54,383 nucleotides of DNA from Bradyrhizobium jicamae (GCF_001440395.1 NZ_LLXZ01000062.1:1-54383), one strand, 5' to 3'. Numbered from the stretch's first letter, positions 43,660-53,610 are shown. Notes: generated by a model not told the origin, from the sequence alone. A program made the numbers and translations.

Positions 43660-43921
43660 CCCGTCACGCGAACGCCGATGACAGGCTCCGCACGCCCACC
43701 ATTCAAGGCCAATCAGGCCGTGAACTAATAATCAGCTGGGCGGACGACTTGCCAGAGTCCGCTATGTCCCGATAGCGACCAAATTGCACAGCGCAGCGAA
43801 ATGACGCGAACGGCCACAAGCGGGCTGGCAAGTCAGCTACCTCCATAGGAGTAGGCGACAGACACACACTGTCGTGGCATTTTGGCCACGTAGGCGAGCT
43901 GTCTAGGGCAGGACGGTGGGC

Positions 43922-46900
43922 ATGCAGGTCGCTTCTTACCTTGTCCCCTCTTTGACGATCCTCTGGGGCGTTCTCGCGCCATTGACGGCAGCAGCGCAGA
44001 ACGCCGGATCAGATACTCCGAAAAATCCCGCCGATTTCCGAGAGCTGGTACTTGCCCGTGCAAACCCGGACAGTCTTGCCACGGACTACGGCGGCGCCTG
44101 GAGTAACATCTATCAATACCTCATTCCCGCCCGCTTCATCGACCGTCACCTCTACGAAGAGGCTCTGCTGAAACTGGCTTCAACTGATGGCCATGGTTGC
44201 GAAGCAGCCAAGGAACGGCAGGCAATTCTTGCGTGCGAAGCCAATATCGCAGCGGATGTCGCGTTATCGCTGACCGCCTTCGCAGAAAACGTCCTGTTTC
44301 GCAGAGACGCTGTGGCCTTCGCGGAGAGCATCACCGCCACCGATCCGGGCCGCTTGATCGATACGTTGCTCAACCTCGCGCATGACGAATGGACGCATGG
44401 TTTGATAACCGAAGCGGAGGCCGCCGTGCATCGCGCAGCGGCAATCATCGTCGACCGACCGGAATCTGCCAACCATGAGCGGCGCATGCGGCTGGCGGTG
44501 CTGAAGGCCCTGCTGGCGGATGCACATCTCGACGATGGCTCGGCCCTGGCGGCTTTGTCCGAGGCGATCAACGCCGCGCTGTCGAAGGGGACCCGATCAG
44601 CCGAAGCCGACCCAAGAGGTCATCTGTCCGACCTGGTGACCCTGCACCTGCGGGGGCGGTTCTGCCCGAATTGCGGTCGCCCTGTCGCCGAACCGGTGAA
44701 GCGCTGGTTGACTGCAGCGTGCCAGAATCCAGGCCCGGTTGAGATGCTCCAGATCTTGGCGGCCTCGCGCGGCACGTTCTCGGCGGCGGAGATGCAGGCT
44801 TGCGCGCGGCGCTACATCCAGAACGCGGCGAAGGAAATCGCAGCCATGGGCGGCCAAATACCAGCGCGCGCAGACGATGTCGGGAAGGCGCGCTTGTGGG
44901 CGTTGTCCCGGGCGATCGACAGCTTGTTTGAGCAGCCAAAGATCCTGAAATTCTTGCGTGAAGCCGATCCGCGCCGGCAGGCGGCGATGCCGATGAAGGA
45001 AGTTTTCGACGCCGTCGTCAACGACGATTACGGGCAGCACGGTGAAGAGCTTGCTATCGCCCGGGTTTTCGAACAGGGCTCCTGGCACTACGAGAACGGC
45101 GGGCTTCACAACGCCGCACGCATAACATTGGAGTACCTCGTCCAGTATCAGAAGCGGATCACCGAGCAACAGCAGATCGTCAACCCCCGCACGATCCGGC
45201 AGGCGCGGGTGATCGTCTCGGCATTAGCGCGTTTAGCCGCGCTTCAACTGGCTGCCGGCGACCGCGCCGCGGCAGCCAGGAGCCTCGACGATGCCAGCGC
45301 CATAGCGCAGGCGAAACTGCGTGAAGAATGGGACGGCGGCGGCGAGCGGGCAATCCTGGCAATGCGCGACCTCTCGGACGCGCTGCGGCTCATCGCGCAG
45401 ACGCGCCATGAGCTGATCGCTCCAGCCCGCTTCGCCGAGAATGCCGCCGGAGGTGATGCGTTGTTCCGGGCAATGCAGGCCGCCATCACCGGCGAGACCG
45501 CGCTCACGCTGGAAATCGCACAGCAGCGGCGCGTTCTGAGCACGCCGCGCCTCGCCGGGCTCAAGCGTGAACACAAGCGCGCGGCGTCGGAGGCCTCGCG
45601 CATGGCCGAGTTCGAGAAGGCATATGCGGCGTTCAACTACGACCAGACGCTCACGCGCGTGCGCCGCGAGGCCGAGGCTCGCCGCGACCAGGTCGCAGCC
45701 GAACTCGGCGAACTTCCGGGGCCGCCGGCGCAGACTGCCGCCGAGATCGAACCGGTGGCGCTCGCGGATGCTCGGTCACACCTCGCCAAGAACGAAGCGC
45801 TGGTACTGCTGCGCGTGGGCAACCACAGCCTCGACGGCTTTCTCCTCGATCGCGACGGCAGGACTTTGGTCTGGCGCTCGCCTGTTCGACAGGATGAACT
45901 CGAGGCCCTGGTCAGGTCGCTGCGGACCGGCGCCGACATGGTGGACGGCAAGGCGCCGAAATTCCCGGTCGCCGACGCGGCCCGGCTGCACGAGATCATC
46001 TTCGGGCCGATCAAGGCGCGCCTGGGCGCCTATCGCAAGCTCATTATGCTCGGCGATGGCCCGCTGCAATCGTTGCCCTACGGCATCCTGCTTACCGGCG
46101 CGCCAGCGAACCCGCCAAATTCGGCGCAGGAATTTCGCGCCGCCGCGCTGCCGTGGCTCGTGCGGACACACGCCATCGCGCTGGTGCCGTCGGTGCGCAA
46201 CCTCGTCGCGCAGCGTTCCGGGGCGGACGCGAGCCGCGCGTCGCGGCCATTCCTCGGTGTCGGAAACCCGCAACTCGCGTCAATGGGCGCTGACCAGCGC
46301 AACATCGACATGAAGTCGGTGTTCGGCGGATCGAAAGGCGGGCTCGCCGACGTCGCCGTGTTGCGCAACCTGGCAAGCCTGCCGGAAACCGAGGACGAAC
46401 TGCGGTACATCGCCAAGGTCCTGAATGCCGATCCGGAAGACATCATCGTCGGACCAGCGGCGAACGAAACTGCGCTGAAGGCGCTGCCGCTGACCAACTA
46501 CCGCATCATAACCTTCGCCACGCATGGTGCTCTCGCCGGAGAGGTGGCGGGGACCAGCGAGCCGGGGCTCGTGCTCACGCCGCCGCCCTTGGCGACAGCC
46601 GAGGATGACGGCTTCCTCGGTCTGTCCGAGATTGCGAGCCTCAAGCTCGACGCCGATCTGATTATCCTGTCGGCCTGCAACACCGGGACATCGGACGGGC
46701 GGCCAAGGGCGGAAAGTCTCTCGGGACTCGCCCGCGGGTTTTTCAACGCAGGTGCGCGAGGCCTGCTGGTGACCCACTGGACGATTCCTTCCGAATCCGC
46801 GGTAAAGACCACGACCGGCCTCGTGGCGGCCCGCGCCCGCGATCCTGGCATGGACTGGGCAGACGCGTTGCGCGAGGCGACACTCGCCATCATTGACCGC

Positions 46901-47782
46901 GAAGGACCGCCCGACTGGGCGCATCCCAGTTACTGGGGCGCCTACGTCGCAGTCGGCGTTCGGCCCGCTGCAAGCGCTGATGCGCAGCAAACGAATGAGC
47001 GCAGCCAAACAACCGAACCCCGCGCAGCCCCAACCTCCGAACGCTCCAAGGCCGCGACTGCCGCACAGGACTTTCCCGATGCCGTCCTGGCTGCGGCCCA
47101 GAGTCTTACTGCCGACTGCCGCGCGATAGACCAGCCCGCCAACTCCCCCGCGCAATTCGTACGCAGCGTCCGCTTCGCTGGCGGGACCGCCTACGTTATC
47201 GACACTCAGCACCTCGGCTGCATGGCCTACTGCGGCACTGCAGGCTGTGTGATCGAGATATGGGCGCACATTGACGGCGCGTGGAAGAACACCTTCTCTG
47301 AAAATGTACGGTCGTGGCGACTGACCGAGCACGCAGATCAGCCCGCCCTCCATCTCGCCCTGCATGGTAGCGCCTGCGGCAGGATCGGCGCGGAAACGTG
47401 CCGCAAGACTCTGACCTATCGTGACGGCGGCTGGCGGCAAGCACGATCGGAAGCGATGAAACAAGCTACCATCGGAGAAACATCCCCAACGCTTCCGCCA
47501 ACTGATGCAGGAGAATATCCGTGCTCGGCAGAGCCCGCACTAAAATCAGTTAGAGCTGATACGAGCGTAAATATTACTTTCCAGAACCGGTCAAAGGGCC
47601 CTATCAGCACCTACTGGCTTGATTATTCCGGAAGACGAATCTTGTATCAGCGTCTTGCCGGCGGCGCTTCGTATACCCAACAGACGTTTGTTACTCATCC
47701 ATGGGTTCTGGTGGATGACAGAGGTCGGTGTAGAAAGATCATCATGCCGGGCGCGGCATTGAGGATTGTAACCAACCCATAG
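43922..47782 (+). CDS. Secreted CHAT protease with C-terminal VHL beta domain
   Basis: A 1286-residue protein. A signal peptide (..WGVLAPLTAAAQ|NAG) predicts export. Residues ~30-600 are helical, TPR-like, with one CxxC pair (FCPNCGRP). Residues ~620-1020 are a CHAT (caspase-like) peptidase with catalytic His868 (FATHGAL) and Cys919 (ILSACNTG). A Cys-rich linker module follows (GCMAYCGTAGCVIEIWAHIDG). Residues ~1212-1284 form a von Hippel-Lindau beta domain: NITFQNRSKGPISTYWLDY, GGASYTQQTFVTHPWVLVDD. CHAT proteases cleave protein partners; VHL beta domains bind proteins, sometimes through hydroxyproline. The last ~270 bp are AT-richer than the rest, suggesting the VHL part was added later. 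GTG 43916 is an alternative start. Confidence 0.88.
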   Translation: MQVASYLVPSLTILWGVLAPLTAAAQNAGSDTPKNPADFRELVLARANPDSLATDYGGAWSNIYQYLIPARFIDRHLYEEALLKLASTDGHGCEAAKERQAILACEANIAADVALSLTAFAENVLFRRDAVAFAESITATDPGRLIDTLLNLAHDEWTHGLITEAEAAVHRAAAIIVDRPESANHERRMRLAVLKALLADAHLDDGSALAALSEAINAALSKGTRSAEADPRGHLSDLVTLHLRGRFCPNCGRPVAEPVKRWLTAACQNPGPVEMLQILAASRGTFSAAEMQACARRYIQNAAKEIAAMGGQIPARADDVGKARLWALSRAIDSLFEQPKILKFLREADPRRQAAMPMKEVFDAVVNDDYGQHGEELAIARVFEQGSWHYENGGLHNAARITLEYLVQYQKRITEQQQIVNPRTIRQARVIVSALARLAALQLAAGDRAAAARSLDDASAIAQAKLREEWDGGGERAILAMRDLSDALRLIAQTRHELIAPARFAENAAGGDALFRAMQAAITGETALTLEIAQQRRVLSTPRLAGLKREHKRAASEASRMAEFEKAYAAFNYDQTLTRVRREAEARRDQVAAELGELPGPPAQTAAEIEPVALADARSHLAKNEALVLLRVGNHSLDGFLLDRDGRTLVWRSPVRQDELEALVRSLRTGADMVDGKAPKFPVADAARLHEIIFGPIKARLGAYRKLIMLGDGPLQSLPYGILLTGAPANPPNSAQEFRAAALPWLVRTHAIALVPSVRNLVAQRSGADASRASRPFLGVGNPQLASMGADQRNIDMKSVFGGSKGGLADVAVLRNLASLPETEDELRYIAKVLNADPEDIIVGPAANETALKALPLTNYRIITFATHGALAGEVAGTSEPGLVLTPPPLATAEDDGFLGLSEIASLKLDADLIILSACNTGTSDGRPRAESLSGLARGFFNAGARGLLVTHWTIPSESAVKTTTGLVAARARDPGMDWADALREATLAIIDREGPPDWAHPSYWGAYVAVGVRPAASADAQQTNERSQTTEPRAAPTSERSKAATAAQDFPDAVLAAAQSLTADCRAIDQPANSPAQFVRSVRFAGGTAYVIDTQHLGCMAYCGTAGCVIEIWAHIDGAWKNTFSENVRSWRLTEHADQPALHLALHGSACGRIGAETCRKTLTYRDGGWRQARSEAMKQATIGETSPTLPPTDAGEYPCSAEPALKSVRADTSVNITFQNRSKGPISTYWLDYSGRRILYQRLAGGASYTQQTFVTHPWVLVDDRGRCRKIIMPGAALRIVTNP
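47555..47775 (+). other. VHL beta domain coding segment
   Basis: Encodes the C-terminal beta-sandwich of the CHAT protein. Hallmarks shared with eukaryotic pVHL are the F.NRS strand, the Trp-Leu pair (YWLDYSG), a Gly-rich turn (LAGGASY) and the HPW...D.G strand. Its base composition is lower in GC than the preceding 3.6 kb. Confidence 0.75.
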
Positions 47783-47789
47783 TCGATGA

Positions 47790-48001
47790 TTGAACATTCC
47801 GCCGAAACGCAATCGCAAAGACCCGATCTGCTTCAGCCCGCATCTGTATCACGCACGCAACCTGATCGAACGGTTCTTCAATAAGATCGAACAATGTCGG
47901 CGTGTAGTGACACGATACGACAGATCGCGGCCGACTACCCGGCCTTCGTCAAGCTCGCATCAATCCGCATCTGGTTGCGAGCTAAAGAGACCGCGTCCTA
48001 A
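47790..48001 (+). pseudogene. IS5-family transposase C-terminal remnant, frameshifted
   Basis: Only the tail of a DDE transposase remains. NIPPKRNRKDPICFSPHLYH and ARNLIERFFNKIEQCRRVVTRYD are the IS5/IS427-type C terminus containing the DDE-domain Glu (LIERFFNK). A one-base shift near 47921 then moves the reading to another frame, IAADYPAFVKLASIRIWLRA, ending at TAA 47999. The upstream part of the gene is gone; the CHAT-VHL stop lies eight bases before the remnant. I could not identify terminal inverted repeats. Confidence 0.85.
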
Positions 48002-48059
48002 TCGGATGGCTGATGGGCACGGCGCGAGAGCGCCTTTGCCCACCCCTGCCGCTTCCGCC

Positions 48060-49460
48060 TTACTTCGCCTCCGCGAGCGCTCCCAAAATCCGCGCCCAGG
48101 AGCGGATGCCCTTGTGGTAGCTCTTGAGGTCATACTTCTCGTTCGGCGAATGGATGTTGTCGTCGTCGAGACCAAAGCCGATCAGCAGGCTGTCGAGGCC
48201 GAGCGTGCGCTTGAAATCCGCGACGATCGGGATCGAGGCGCCGGAGCCGACCAAGAGCGCCTCCTGGCCCCATTCCTCAGTCAACGCGCGCTTGGCAGCC
48301 GCCAGCGGCTTCATGTTCCAGTCGAGCGCGATGGCCGCGCCGCTGGAGTGCTCGGTGAAGACCGCCTTGCAGTCGCCCGGAAGCCGCGCGGTGACATAAT
48401 CGCGGAATGCCTTCTTGATCTTCTGCGGGTCCTGGCCTTCGACCAGACGGAAGGAGATCTTTGCGGAAGCTTCCGCCGGGATCACGGTCTTGGAGCCCTC
48501 GCCGGTATAGCCGCCGAAAATGCCGTTGATGTCGCAGGTCGGACGCGAGGACACCTGCTCGATCAGCAGGCGATCCTTTTCGCCGGCGGGGATCGAGAGG
48601 CCGATCGGCTTCAGGAACGACTCCGGCGTGAGGTTGAGGTTCTTCCACTGCGCCAGGATATCCGGCGGCAGATCCTTCACGCCGTCGTAGAAGCCGGGAA
48701 TGGTGATGCGGCCGTTGTCGTCAAACAGGCCGCCGAGGATGTTGGTCAGCACGCGGATCGGGTTGCGCGCGCCGCCGCCGAACACACCGGAATGCAGGTC
48801 GCGGTTGGCAGCCTTGATGGTGACCTCGTCATACATCAAGCCGCGCAGCGAGGTCGTGATGGCGGGCGTGTTCGGGTCCCACATGCTGGTGTCGCAGACC
48901 AGCGCGAAGTCGGCCTTCAACTCATCCTTGATCGCTTCCATGAACGGCACGAAATTCTTCGAACCGACTTCTTCTTCGCCTTCGATCAGGATCGTGACGT
49001 CGACCGGCAATGATCCCGTGACCTTCTTCCAGGCCCGGCAGGCTTCGATGAAGGTCATCAACTGGCCCTTGTCGTCCTCCGCGCCGCGCGCCACGATGAT
49101 TTTTCTACCGTCGGCATGGTCGGTGACGACAGGCTCGAACGGCGGACGGTGCCACAGATTGAGCGGATCGACCGGCTGCACATCATAGTGCCCATAGAAC
49201 AGCACGTGCGGACGGCTTCCCCCGCCGCCATTGGCTTTCGCGACGATCGCGGGATGCCCCGCCGTCGGCCTCACCTCCGCCTTGAAGCCGAGCGTCGCAA
49301 TATCCTTCGCCAGATGATCGGCGGCCGCCTTGCAATCGCCGGCGAAGGCCGGATCGGCCGAGATCGACTTGATCCGCAACAGCGCAAACAGCCGCTCGAG
49401 GCTGTTGTCGAAATCGGCGTCGATATGATCGAGGACCGGCTGAATCTTGACATTGGACAT
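48060..49460 (-). CDS. M20 family dipeptidase
   Basis: A 466-residue zinc peptidase of the M20 (ArgE/DapE/carnosinase-like) family. The dizinc site is complete: His in FYGHYDVQP, bridging Asp in RGAEDDKGQ, catalytic Glu and ligand in EGEEEVGS, Asp in CDTSMWD, and a final His in DDNIHSPNEKYD. The dimerisation lid domain (HSGVFGGGARNP) is present. There is no signal peptide, so it is cytoplasmic, hydrolysing di- or short peptides. It is a lone gene between the IS remnant and the HerA-like gene, 57 bp from the latter. Confidence 0.92.
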   Translation of the reverse strand: MSNVKIQPVLDHIDADFDNSLERLFALLRIKSISADPAFAGDCKAAADHLAKDIATLGFKAEVRPTAGHPAIVAKANGGGGSRPHVLFYGHYDVQPVDPLNLWHRPPFEPVVTDHADGRKIIVARGAEDDKGQLMTFIEACRAWKKVTGSLPVDVTILIEGEEEVGSKNFVPFMEAIKDELKADFALVCDTSMWDPNTPAITTSLRGLMYDEVTIKAANRDLHSGVFGGGARNPIRVLTNILGGLFDDNGRITIPGFYDGVKDLPPDILAQWKNLNLTPESFLKPIGLSIPAGEKDRLLIEQVSSRPTCDINGIFGGYTGEGSKTVIPAEASAKISFRLVEGQDPQKIKKAFRDYVTARLPGDCKAVFTEHSSGAAIALDWNMKPLAAAKRALTEEWGQEALLVGSGASIPIVADFKRTLGLDSLLIGFGLDDDNIHSPNEKYDLKSYHKGIRSWARILGALAEAK

Positions 49461-49517
49461 GGCTGATTATCCCTGGCTGTGAGCCTTGTTATTGACGTCG
49501 GGTAGCTTGCCGTGGCC

Positions 49518-51155
49518 TTACCGACGCAGCAATCCGCCGAGCGCACCGCGCACCAGCGCGCGTCCGACCGAACTGCCGAGCGATCCGCCGACCGATTTGC
49601 CGAGATCGGCGACGACGCCGCCGATCACCTTGTTGGTGACAGAGCGCGTGACGTCGCGCGCAATCACCTGGCCGGTCGAGAGCCGGCCGCGCTTGACGTT
49701 GGTGCCGAAGATCGTGCCGACGATCGAACCGATCTGGCCGAGAACGCCGCCGCCGCTACCGTCGCCCTGGCCATCCGCAGGCGCCGCCGTGTCGGCCACG
49801 CGCTTCTGCAGCATCTCATAGGCGGATTCGGCGTCGATCGCGGTGTCGTATTTGCCCTTGAACGGGCTCTTGCTCATGATCGCCTTGCGCTCTTCCGGTG
49901 TTATCGGCCCGATCCGTGCGGTCGGCGGCCGGATCATCACGCGCTCGACCATGGTCGGCGTGCCGCCGCCTTCGAGGAACGACAGCAGCGCTTCGCCCTT
50001 GCCGAGTTCCATGATGACGCGGGCGGTATCGAGCTTCGGATTCGGCCGAAAGGTCTGCGCCGCCGCTTTCACCGCTTTCTGATCACGCGGCGTAAAGGCG
50101 CGCAACGCGTGCTGCACGCGGCCGCCCAGCTGGGCCAGCACCTTGTCCGGCACGTCGATCGGATTCTGCGTGACGAAGTAGACGCCGACGCCCTTGGAAC
50201 GGATCAGGCGCACCACCTGCTCGATCTTGTCCATCAGCGCATCCGGCGCATCGTCGAACAACAGATGCGCCTCGTCGAAGAAGAACACCAGTTTCGGCTT
50301 CGCCAGGTCACCGGCTTCCGGCAGTTCCTCGAACAGCTCCGACAGCATCCACAGCAGGAAGGTGGCGTATAGCCTGGGGCTCTGCATCAATTTGTCGGCG
50401 ACCAGGATGTTGACCACGCCGCGGCCGTCGCTGTCGGTCTTCATGAAGTCCTTCAGCGTCAGCGCCGGCTCGCCAAAGAATTTCGCTGCCCCCTGGTTTT
50501 CCAGCACCAGGAGTTGACGCTGAATGGTTCCGACCGTTGCCTTGCTGACATTGCCGTAGCTCTGCGCGGCCTTTCGAAGCGCGGCCTTGAGTTCCTCGTT
50601 GTCGTCAGGATCATCGTCCGCAGCGGCTGCCTTCTTGGCGACCGGCGCGATCGCATCCAGCAGCGCGCGCAGATCCTTCATGTCGATCAGCGTCAGCCCG
50701 TTTTCATCCGCCACACGGAATGCGACGTTGAGAACGCCTTCCTGCACGTCGTTCAAATCGAGCATCCGCGACAGCAACAGCGGCCCCATTTCCGTGACCG
50801 TGGCGCGAACCGGATGTCCCTGCTCGCCGAACACGTCCCAGAACACGGTCGAGAACTGGTCAGGCTGGAAATCGAGGCCCATCTCTCCGGCGCGCTTGAG
50901 GATGAAGTCCTTGGCTTCACCGACCTCGGAAATTCCCGACAGGTCACCCTTGATATCGGCCGCGAACACGGGAACGCCGGCACGGGCAAAGCCCTCCGCC
51001 ATTATCTGGAGCGACACGGTCTTGCCGGTACCGGTCGCGCCGGTGACAAGGCCGTGCCGGTTGGCGAGCGCGAGCGTCAGCCAGGCCGTCTGTTCACCCT
51101 TTCCGATAAAGATTTTCTCATCGGTATCGGCGGTCTTGTTGTCGGAGGTCACCAT
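49518..51155 (-). CDS. HerA-like ATPase (DUF853 family)
   Basis: A 545-residue FtsK/HerA-superfamily ATPase of the DUF853 (YjgR) branch. Walker A is [12 protein letters not shown] and Walker [13 protein letters not shown], with the sensor region [15 protein letters not shown]. The C terminus is a Gly-rich, possibly membrane-associating repeat ([18 protein letters not shown]). Members are predicted DNA- or protein-translocating hexamers, but the physiological role is not settled. ATG 51155 has GAGG upstream; an ATG at 51206 would add 17 atypical residues. No NurA nuclease is adjacent, unlike archaeal HerA. Confidence 0.9.
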   Translation of the reverse strand: MVTSDNKTADTDEKIFIGKGEQTAWLTLALANRHGLVTGATGTGKTVSLQIMAEGFARAGVPVFAADIKGDLSGISEVGEAKDFILKRAGEMGLDFQPDQFSTVFWDVFGEQGHPVRATVTEMGPLLLSRMLDLNDVQEGVLNVAFRVADENGLTLIDMKDLRALLDAIAPVAKKAAAADDDPDDNEELKAALRKAAQSYGNVSKATVGTIQRQLLVLENQGAAKFFGEPALTLKDFMKTDSDGRGVVNILVADKLMQSPRLYATFLLWMLSELFEELPEAGDLAKPKLVFFFDEAHLLFDDAPDALMDKIEQVVRLIRSKGVGVYFVTQNPIDVPDKVLAQLGGRVQHALRAFTPRDQKAVKAAAQTFRPNPKLDTARVIMELGKGEALLSFLEGGGTPTMVERVMIRPPTARIGPITPEERKAIMSKSPFKGKYDTAIDAESAYEMLQKRVADTAAPADGQGDGSGGGVLGQIGSIVGTIFGTNVKRGRLSTGQVIARDVTRSVTNKVIGGVVADLGKSVGGSLGSSVGRALVRGALGGLLRR

Positions 51156-51483
51156 CGCATCGCCTCTTCGCGCATCGGGAAGGTTTGGTTGGCAATCATA
51201 TCGCATCCTGCCCGCCGATTGAAACCGTCGGGCGCCGCATACGTCGCGCGTTCGCCCGCCTCATCGCTGGCGTCTCTCATACTTTTTCCTGTCTTCGGCG
51301 GAGAAAACGAGAACGCAGCGCAACAAGTCCGCGTGAATCCGGCCTTTACTCTTGCATTGCTGCAACACTCGGCGAATCAAAATCATCTCGATGGGCGCGG
51401 TTGCTTGTATTTCAGATCGCGGGCGCTCAAGATCAAAATGGAAGTAGGCGACCCGGTAAAACCGGTCGGGGACGGGGCAAATT

Positions 51484-51849
51484 ATGGACGAACTGATTGG
51501 GCGGCTGGCCTCAAAGGCCGGCATCGATAGTGCTGTCGCTGAAAAAACCATCGGCATCGTTCTGGGTTTTCTTCGCAACGAAGGGCCCTCCGACAAGGTT
51601 CAGGCTCTGATCGACCAAATTCCGGGTGCCGAAGCGGCAATTGCCGCTTCCAGCGGCAATGGCGGGTTCGCAAGGTTCATGGGCGGAGGCTTGATGGCGG
51701 TTGGCACCAGGCTGATGGCGCTGGGCCTGGGCATGAACGAGATTCAAAGCGTGGCGCGTGAACTTTTCAGGTTCGGCCGGGACAAAATCGGAGCGGATCA
51801 AATGAGCGAAATTATTTCAGGGACGCCGGGCCTCAGCCAGTTCGCATAG
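51484..51849 (+). CDS. Small conserved protein (121 aa, DUF2267/DUF2780-like)
   Basis: A soluble helical protein starting MDELIGRLASKAGIDSAVAEKTIGIVLGFLRNEGP, the pattern of a two-helix unit as in DUF2267/DUF2780 proteins. It has a Gly-rich turn (SSGNGGFARFMGGG) and a second helical half with MNEIQSVARELFRFGRDKIG. The family attribution is by eye and tentative. It starts 277 bp from the divergent HerA-like gene; I see nothing else in that gap. A DUF4332 gene follows after 54 bp. Confidence 0.7.
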   Translation: MDELIGRLASKAGIDSAVAEKTIGIVLGFLRNEGPSDKVQALIDQIPGAEAAIAASSGNGGFARFMGGGLMAVGTRLMALGLGMNEIQSVARELFRFGRDKIGADQMSEIISGTPGLSQFA

Positions 51850-51903
51850 TCAGCAGCGGTTAAGCATATTCAGCCCGGACACTGTCTTTTTTCATCTGGT
51901 ATC

Positions 51904-52311
51904 ATGACTTACTCCCTTTCCAAGATCGACGGCCTGACCGCCTACTCTGCCTCGAAACTGAAATCGTTGGGCATTCGCACCACCGACGCACTGCTGGAAG
52001 CCGCCCGTACGGTGAAAGGGCGCAAGGCGCTTGCGGCGAAGACCGGCATCAGCGAACAGCAACTGCTCGAATGGGCCAATTTTTCCGACTACATGCGCAT
52101 TCCCGGAATGGGCAAGGCCAAGGTGGGTCTGGTCCGCGCCGCCGGCGTCACCACCGTGCGTGAACTCGCCCACCGCAATCCGGCACGTCTGGCCCAGAAC
52201 ATGAAAGACGTGAACACAAAGCGTAAACTCGTCCGGGTTCTGCCTTCCGAACGATCGGTCGAGCAACTGATCGAGCAGGCGCGCAAGCTCCAGCCCAAGA
52301 TCAGCTACTGA
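51904..52311 (+). CDS. DUF4332 domain protein
   Basis: A 135-residue protein built of helix-hairpin-helix-like repeats: IDGLTAYSASKLKSLGIRTTDAL and ANFSDYMRIPGMGKAKVGLVRAAGVTTVRELAHR, as in DUF4332. Helix-hairpin-helix units bind DNA backbone or mediate protein contacts; no enzymatic residues are seen. It lies between the 121-residue gene and folP, all on the same strand. Confidence 0.82.
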   Translation: MTYSLSKIDGLTAYSASKLKSLGIRTTDALLEAARTVKGRKALAAKTGISEQQLLEWANFSDYMRIPGMGKAKVGLVRAAGVTTVRELAHRNPARLAQNMKDVNTKRKLVRVLPSERSVEQLIEQARKLQPKISY

Positions 52312-52383
52312 GCCCGGCCAGGCCGGCCCGCGGGCACGCTCTCACACCTTGACTCCCCGACGCGGACCGCGCAAAGCGACCGC

Positions 52384-53241
52384 ATGATCGCAGCCAAGTC
52401 CAGACCAACCGCCGCAACCGGTCCGGCCGGTCATCCGGTGTTGCCTGCGCTGCTGTCCAGGCCCTATCCGGCGGTGATGGGCGTACTCAACGTAACGCCG
52501 GATTCATTCTCGGACGGCGGGCAATTCGCGGCCCCCGAGCAGGCATTGGCCCAGGCCCGGCGGATGATCGCCGAAGGCGCCGACATCATCGACATCGGCG
52601 CGGAATCCACCCGCCCCTACGGGTCGGAACCGATCCCGGCGGAAGAAGAATTGAAGCGCCTGCGGCCGGTGCTGTCAGACGTCGTGGCACTCGGCATTCC
52701 CGTGTCGATCGACAGCATGAAATCGGCCGTCGTCGCCTGGGCGCTGGATCAGGGTGCTGCCATTGCCAACGATGTCTGGGGCCTGCAGCGCGATTCCGGC
52801 ATGGCAGGCCTTGTCGCCGAGCGCGGCGTGCCTGTCATCATCATGCACAACCGCGACAGCGCCGATCCCGCCATCGACATCATGCAGGACATCGCTGATT
52901 TCTTCACGCGTTCGCTCGACATCGCCACCAAACGCGGCATTTCGCCGGACCGAATCGTGCTCGATCCCGGCATCGGTTTCGGCAAGACGCCCGAACAGAG
53001 CATGACTGCGCTGGCGCGGCTCGGCGAGTTGCAGTCGTTCGGATTGCCGCTTTTGGTCGGCGCATCGCGCAAGCGTTTCATCAGCATGGTGACGCCGTCG
53101 GAGCCGCATCAGCGCCTCGGCGGCTCGATTGCCGCGCATCTCTTGGCGACGCAGAATGGGGCGCGGATCATCCGGGCGCATGACGTCGCCGAAACCGTAC
53201 AGGCTTTGCGTGTGACCGCGGCAATCAGGGAACGGGAATGA
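52384..53241 (+). CDS. folP: Dihydropteroate synthase
   Basis: Condenses pterin pyrophosphate with p-aminobenzoate in folate synthesis; the sulfonamide target. The 285-residue TIM barrel shows both signatures: MGVLNVTPDSFSDGG and DIIDIGAESTRP. Further landmarks are DSMKSAV, AIANDVWG, IVLDPGIGFGKT and the substrate loop VGASRKRFI. It starts at ATG 52384 with a short polar arm. It overlaps folB by four bases (ATGA), so folP-folB-folK form one operon. Confidence 0.96.
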   Translation: MIAAKSRPTAATGPAGHPVLPALLSRPYPAVMGVLNVTPDSFSDGGQFAAPEQALAQARRMIAEGADIIDIGAESTRPYGSEPIPAEEELKRLRPVLSDVVALGIPVSIDSMKSAVVAWALDQGAAIANDVWGLQRDSGMAGLVAERGVPVIIMHNRDSADPAIDIMQDIADFFTRSLDIATKRGISPDRIVLDPGIGFGKTPEQSMTALARLGELQSFGLPLLVGASRKRFISMVTPSEPHQRLGGSIAAHLLATQNGARIIRAHDVAETVQALRVTAAIRERE

Positions 53242-53609
53242 GCGATACGATCTTCATCACCGGCCTCGTTACCCATGCCCGCCATGGCGTGATGGAACAC
53301 GAGACCAAAGTCGGGCAGCGGTTCGTGATCGATCTCGAACTCTCCATCGACCTGTCGGAATCCTCGCACACTGATCGGCTGTCCGACACCGTGTCCTATG
53401 CCAGCGTGGTCGAGACCGCGACTGCCGCATTCACGAACACCCATTACAAGCTTTTGGAGCGTGCGGCCGGCGCCGTTTCGGACGCGATCTTCGCGGCGTT
53501 CCCACGCGTCCATGCGGTCAAGGTCACGGTCCACAAGCCGCATGCGCCGATTGCCGAGATCTTCGAGGATGTCGGCGTGGTGCTGATCCGCAAACGGCCA
53601 GCGCCCTGA
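53238..53609 (+). CDS. folB: Dihydroneopterin aldolase
   Basis: A 123-residue tunnel-fold enzyme that cleaves dihydroneopterin to hydroxymethyl-dihydropterin. It has DTIFITGLVTHARHGVMEHE at the start (the Tyr of many homologues is His here), QRFVIDLELSIDL, SDTVSYASVV with the pterin-binding region, LLERAAGAV with the binding Glu, and KVTVHKPHAPI with the catalytic Lys. Start overlaps folP; folK follows after one base. Confidence 0.94.
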   Translation: MSDTIFITGLVTHARHGVMEHETKVGQRFVIDLELSIDLSESSHTDRLSDTVSYASVVETATAAFTNTHYKLLERAAGAVSDAIFAAFPRVHAVKVTVHKPHAPIAEIFEDVGVVLIRKRPAP

Positions 53610-53610
53610 C

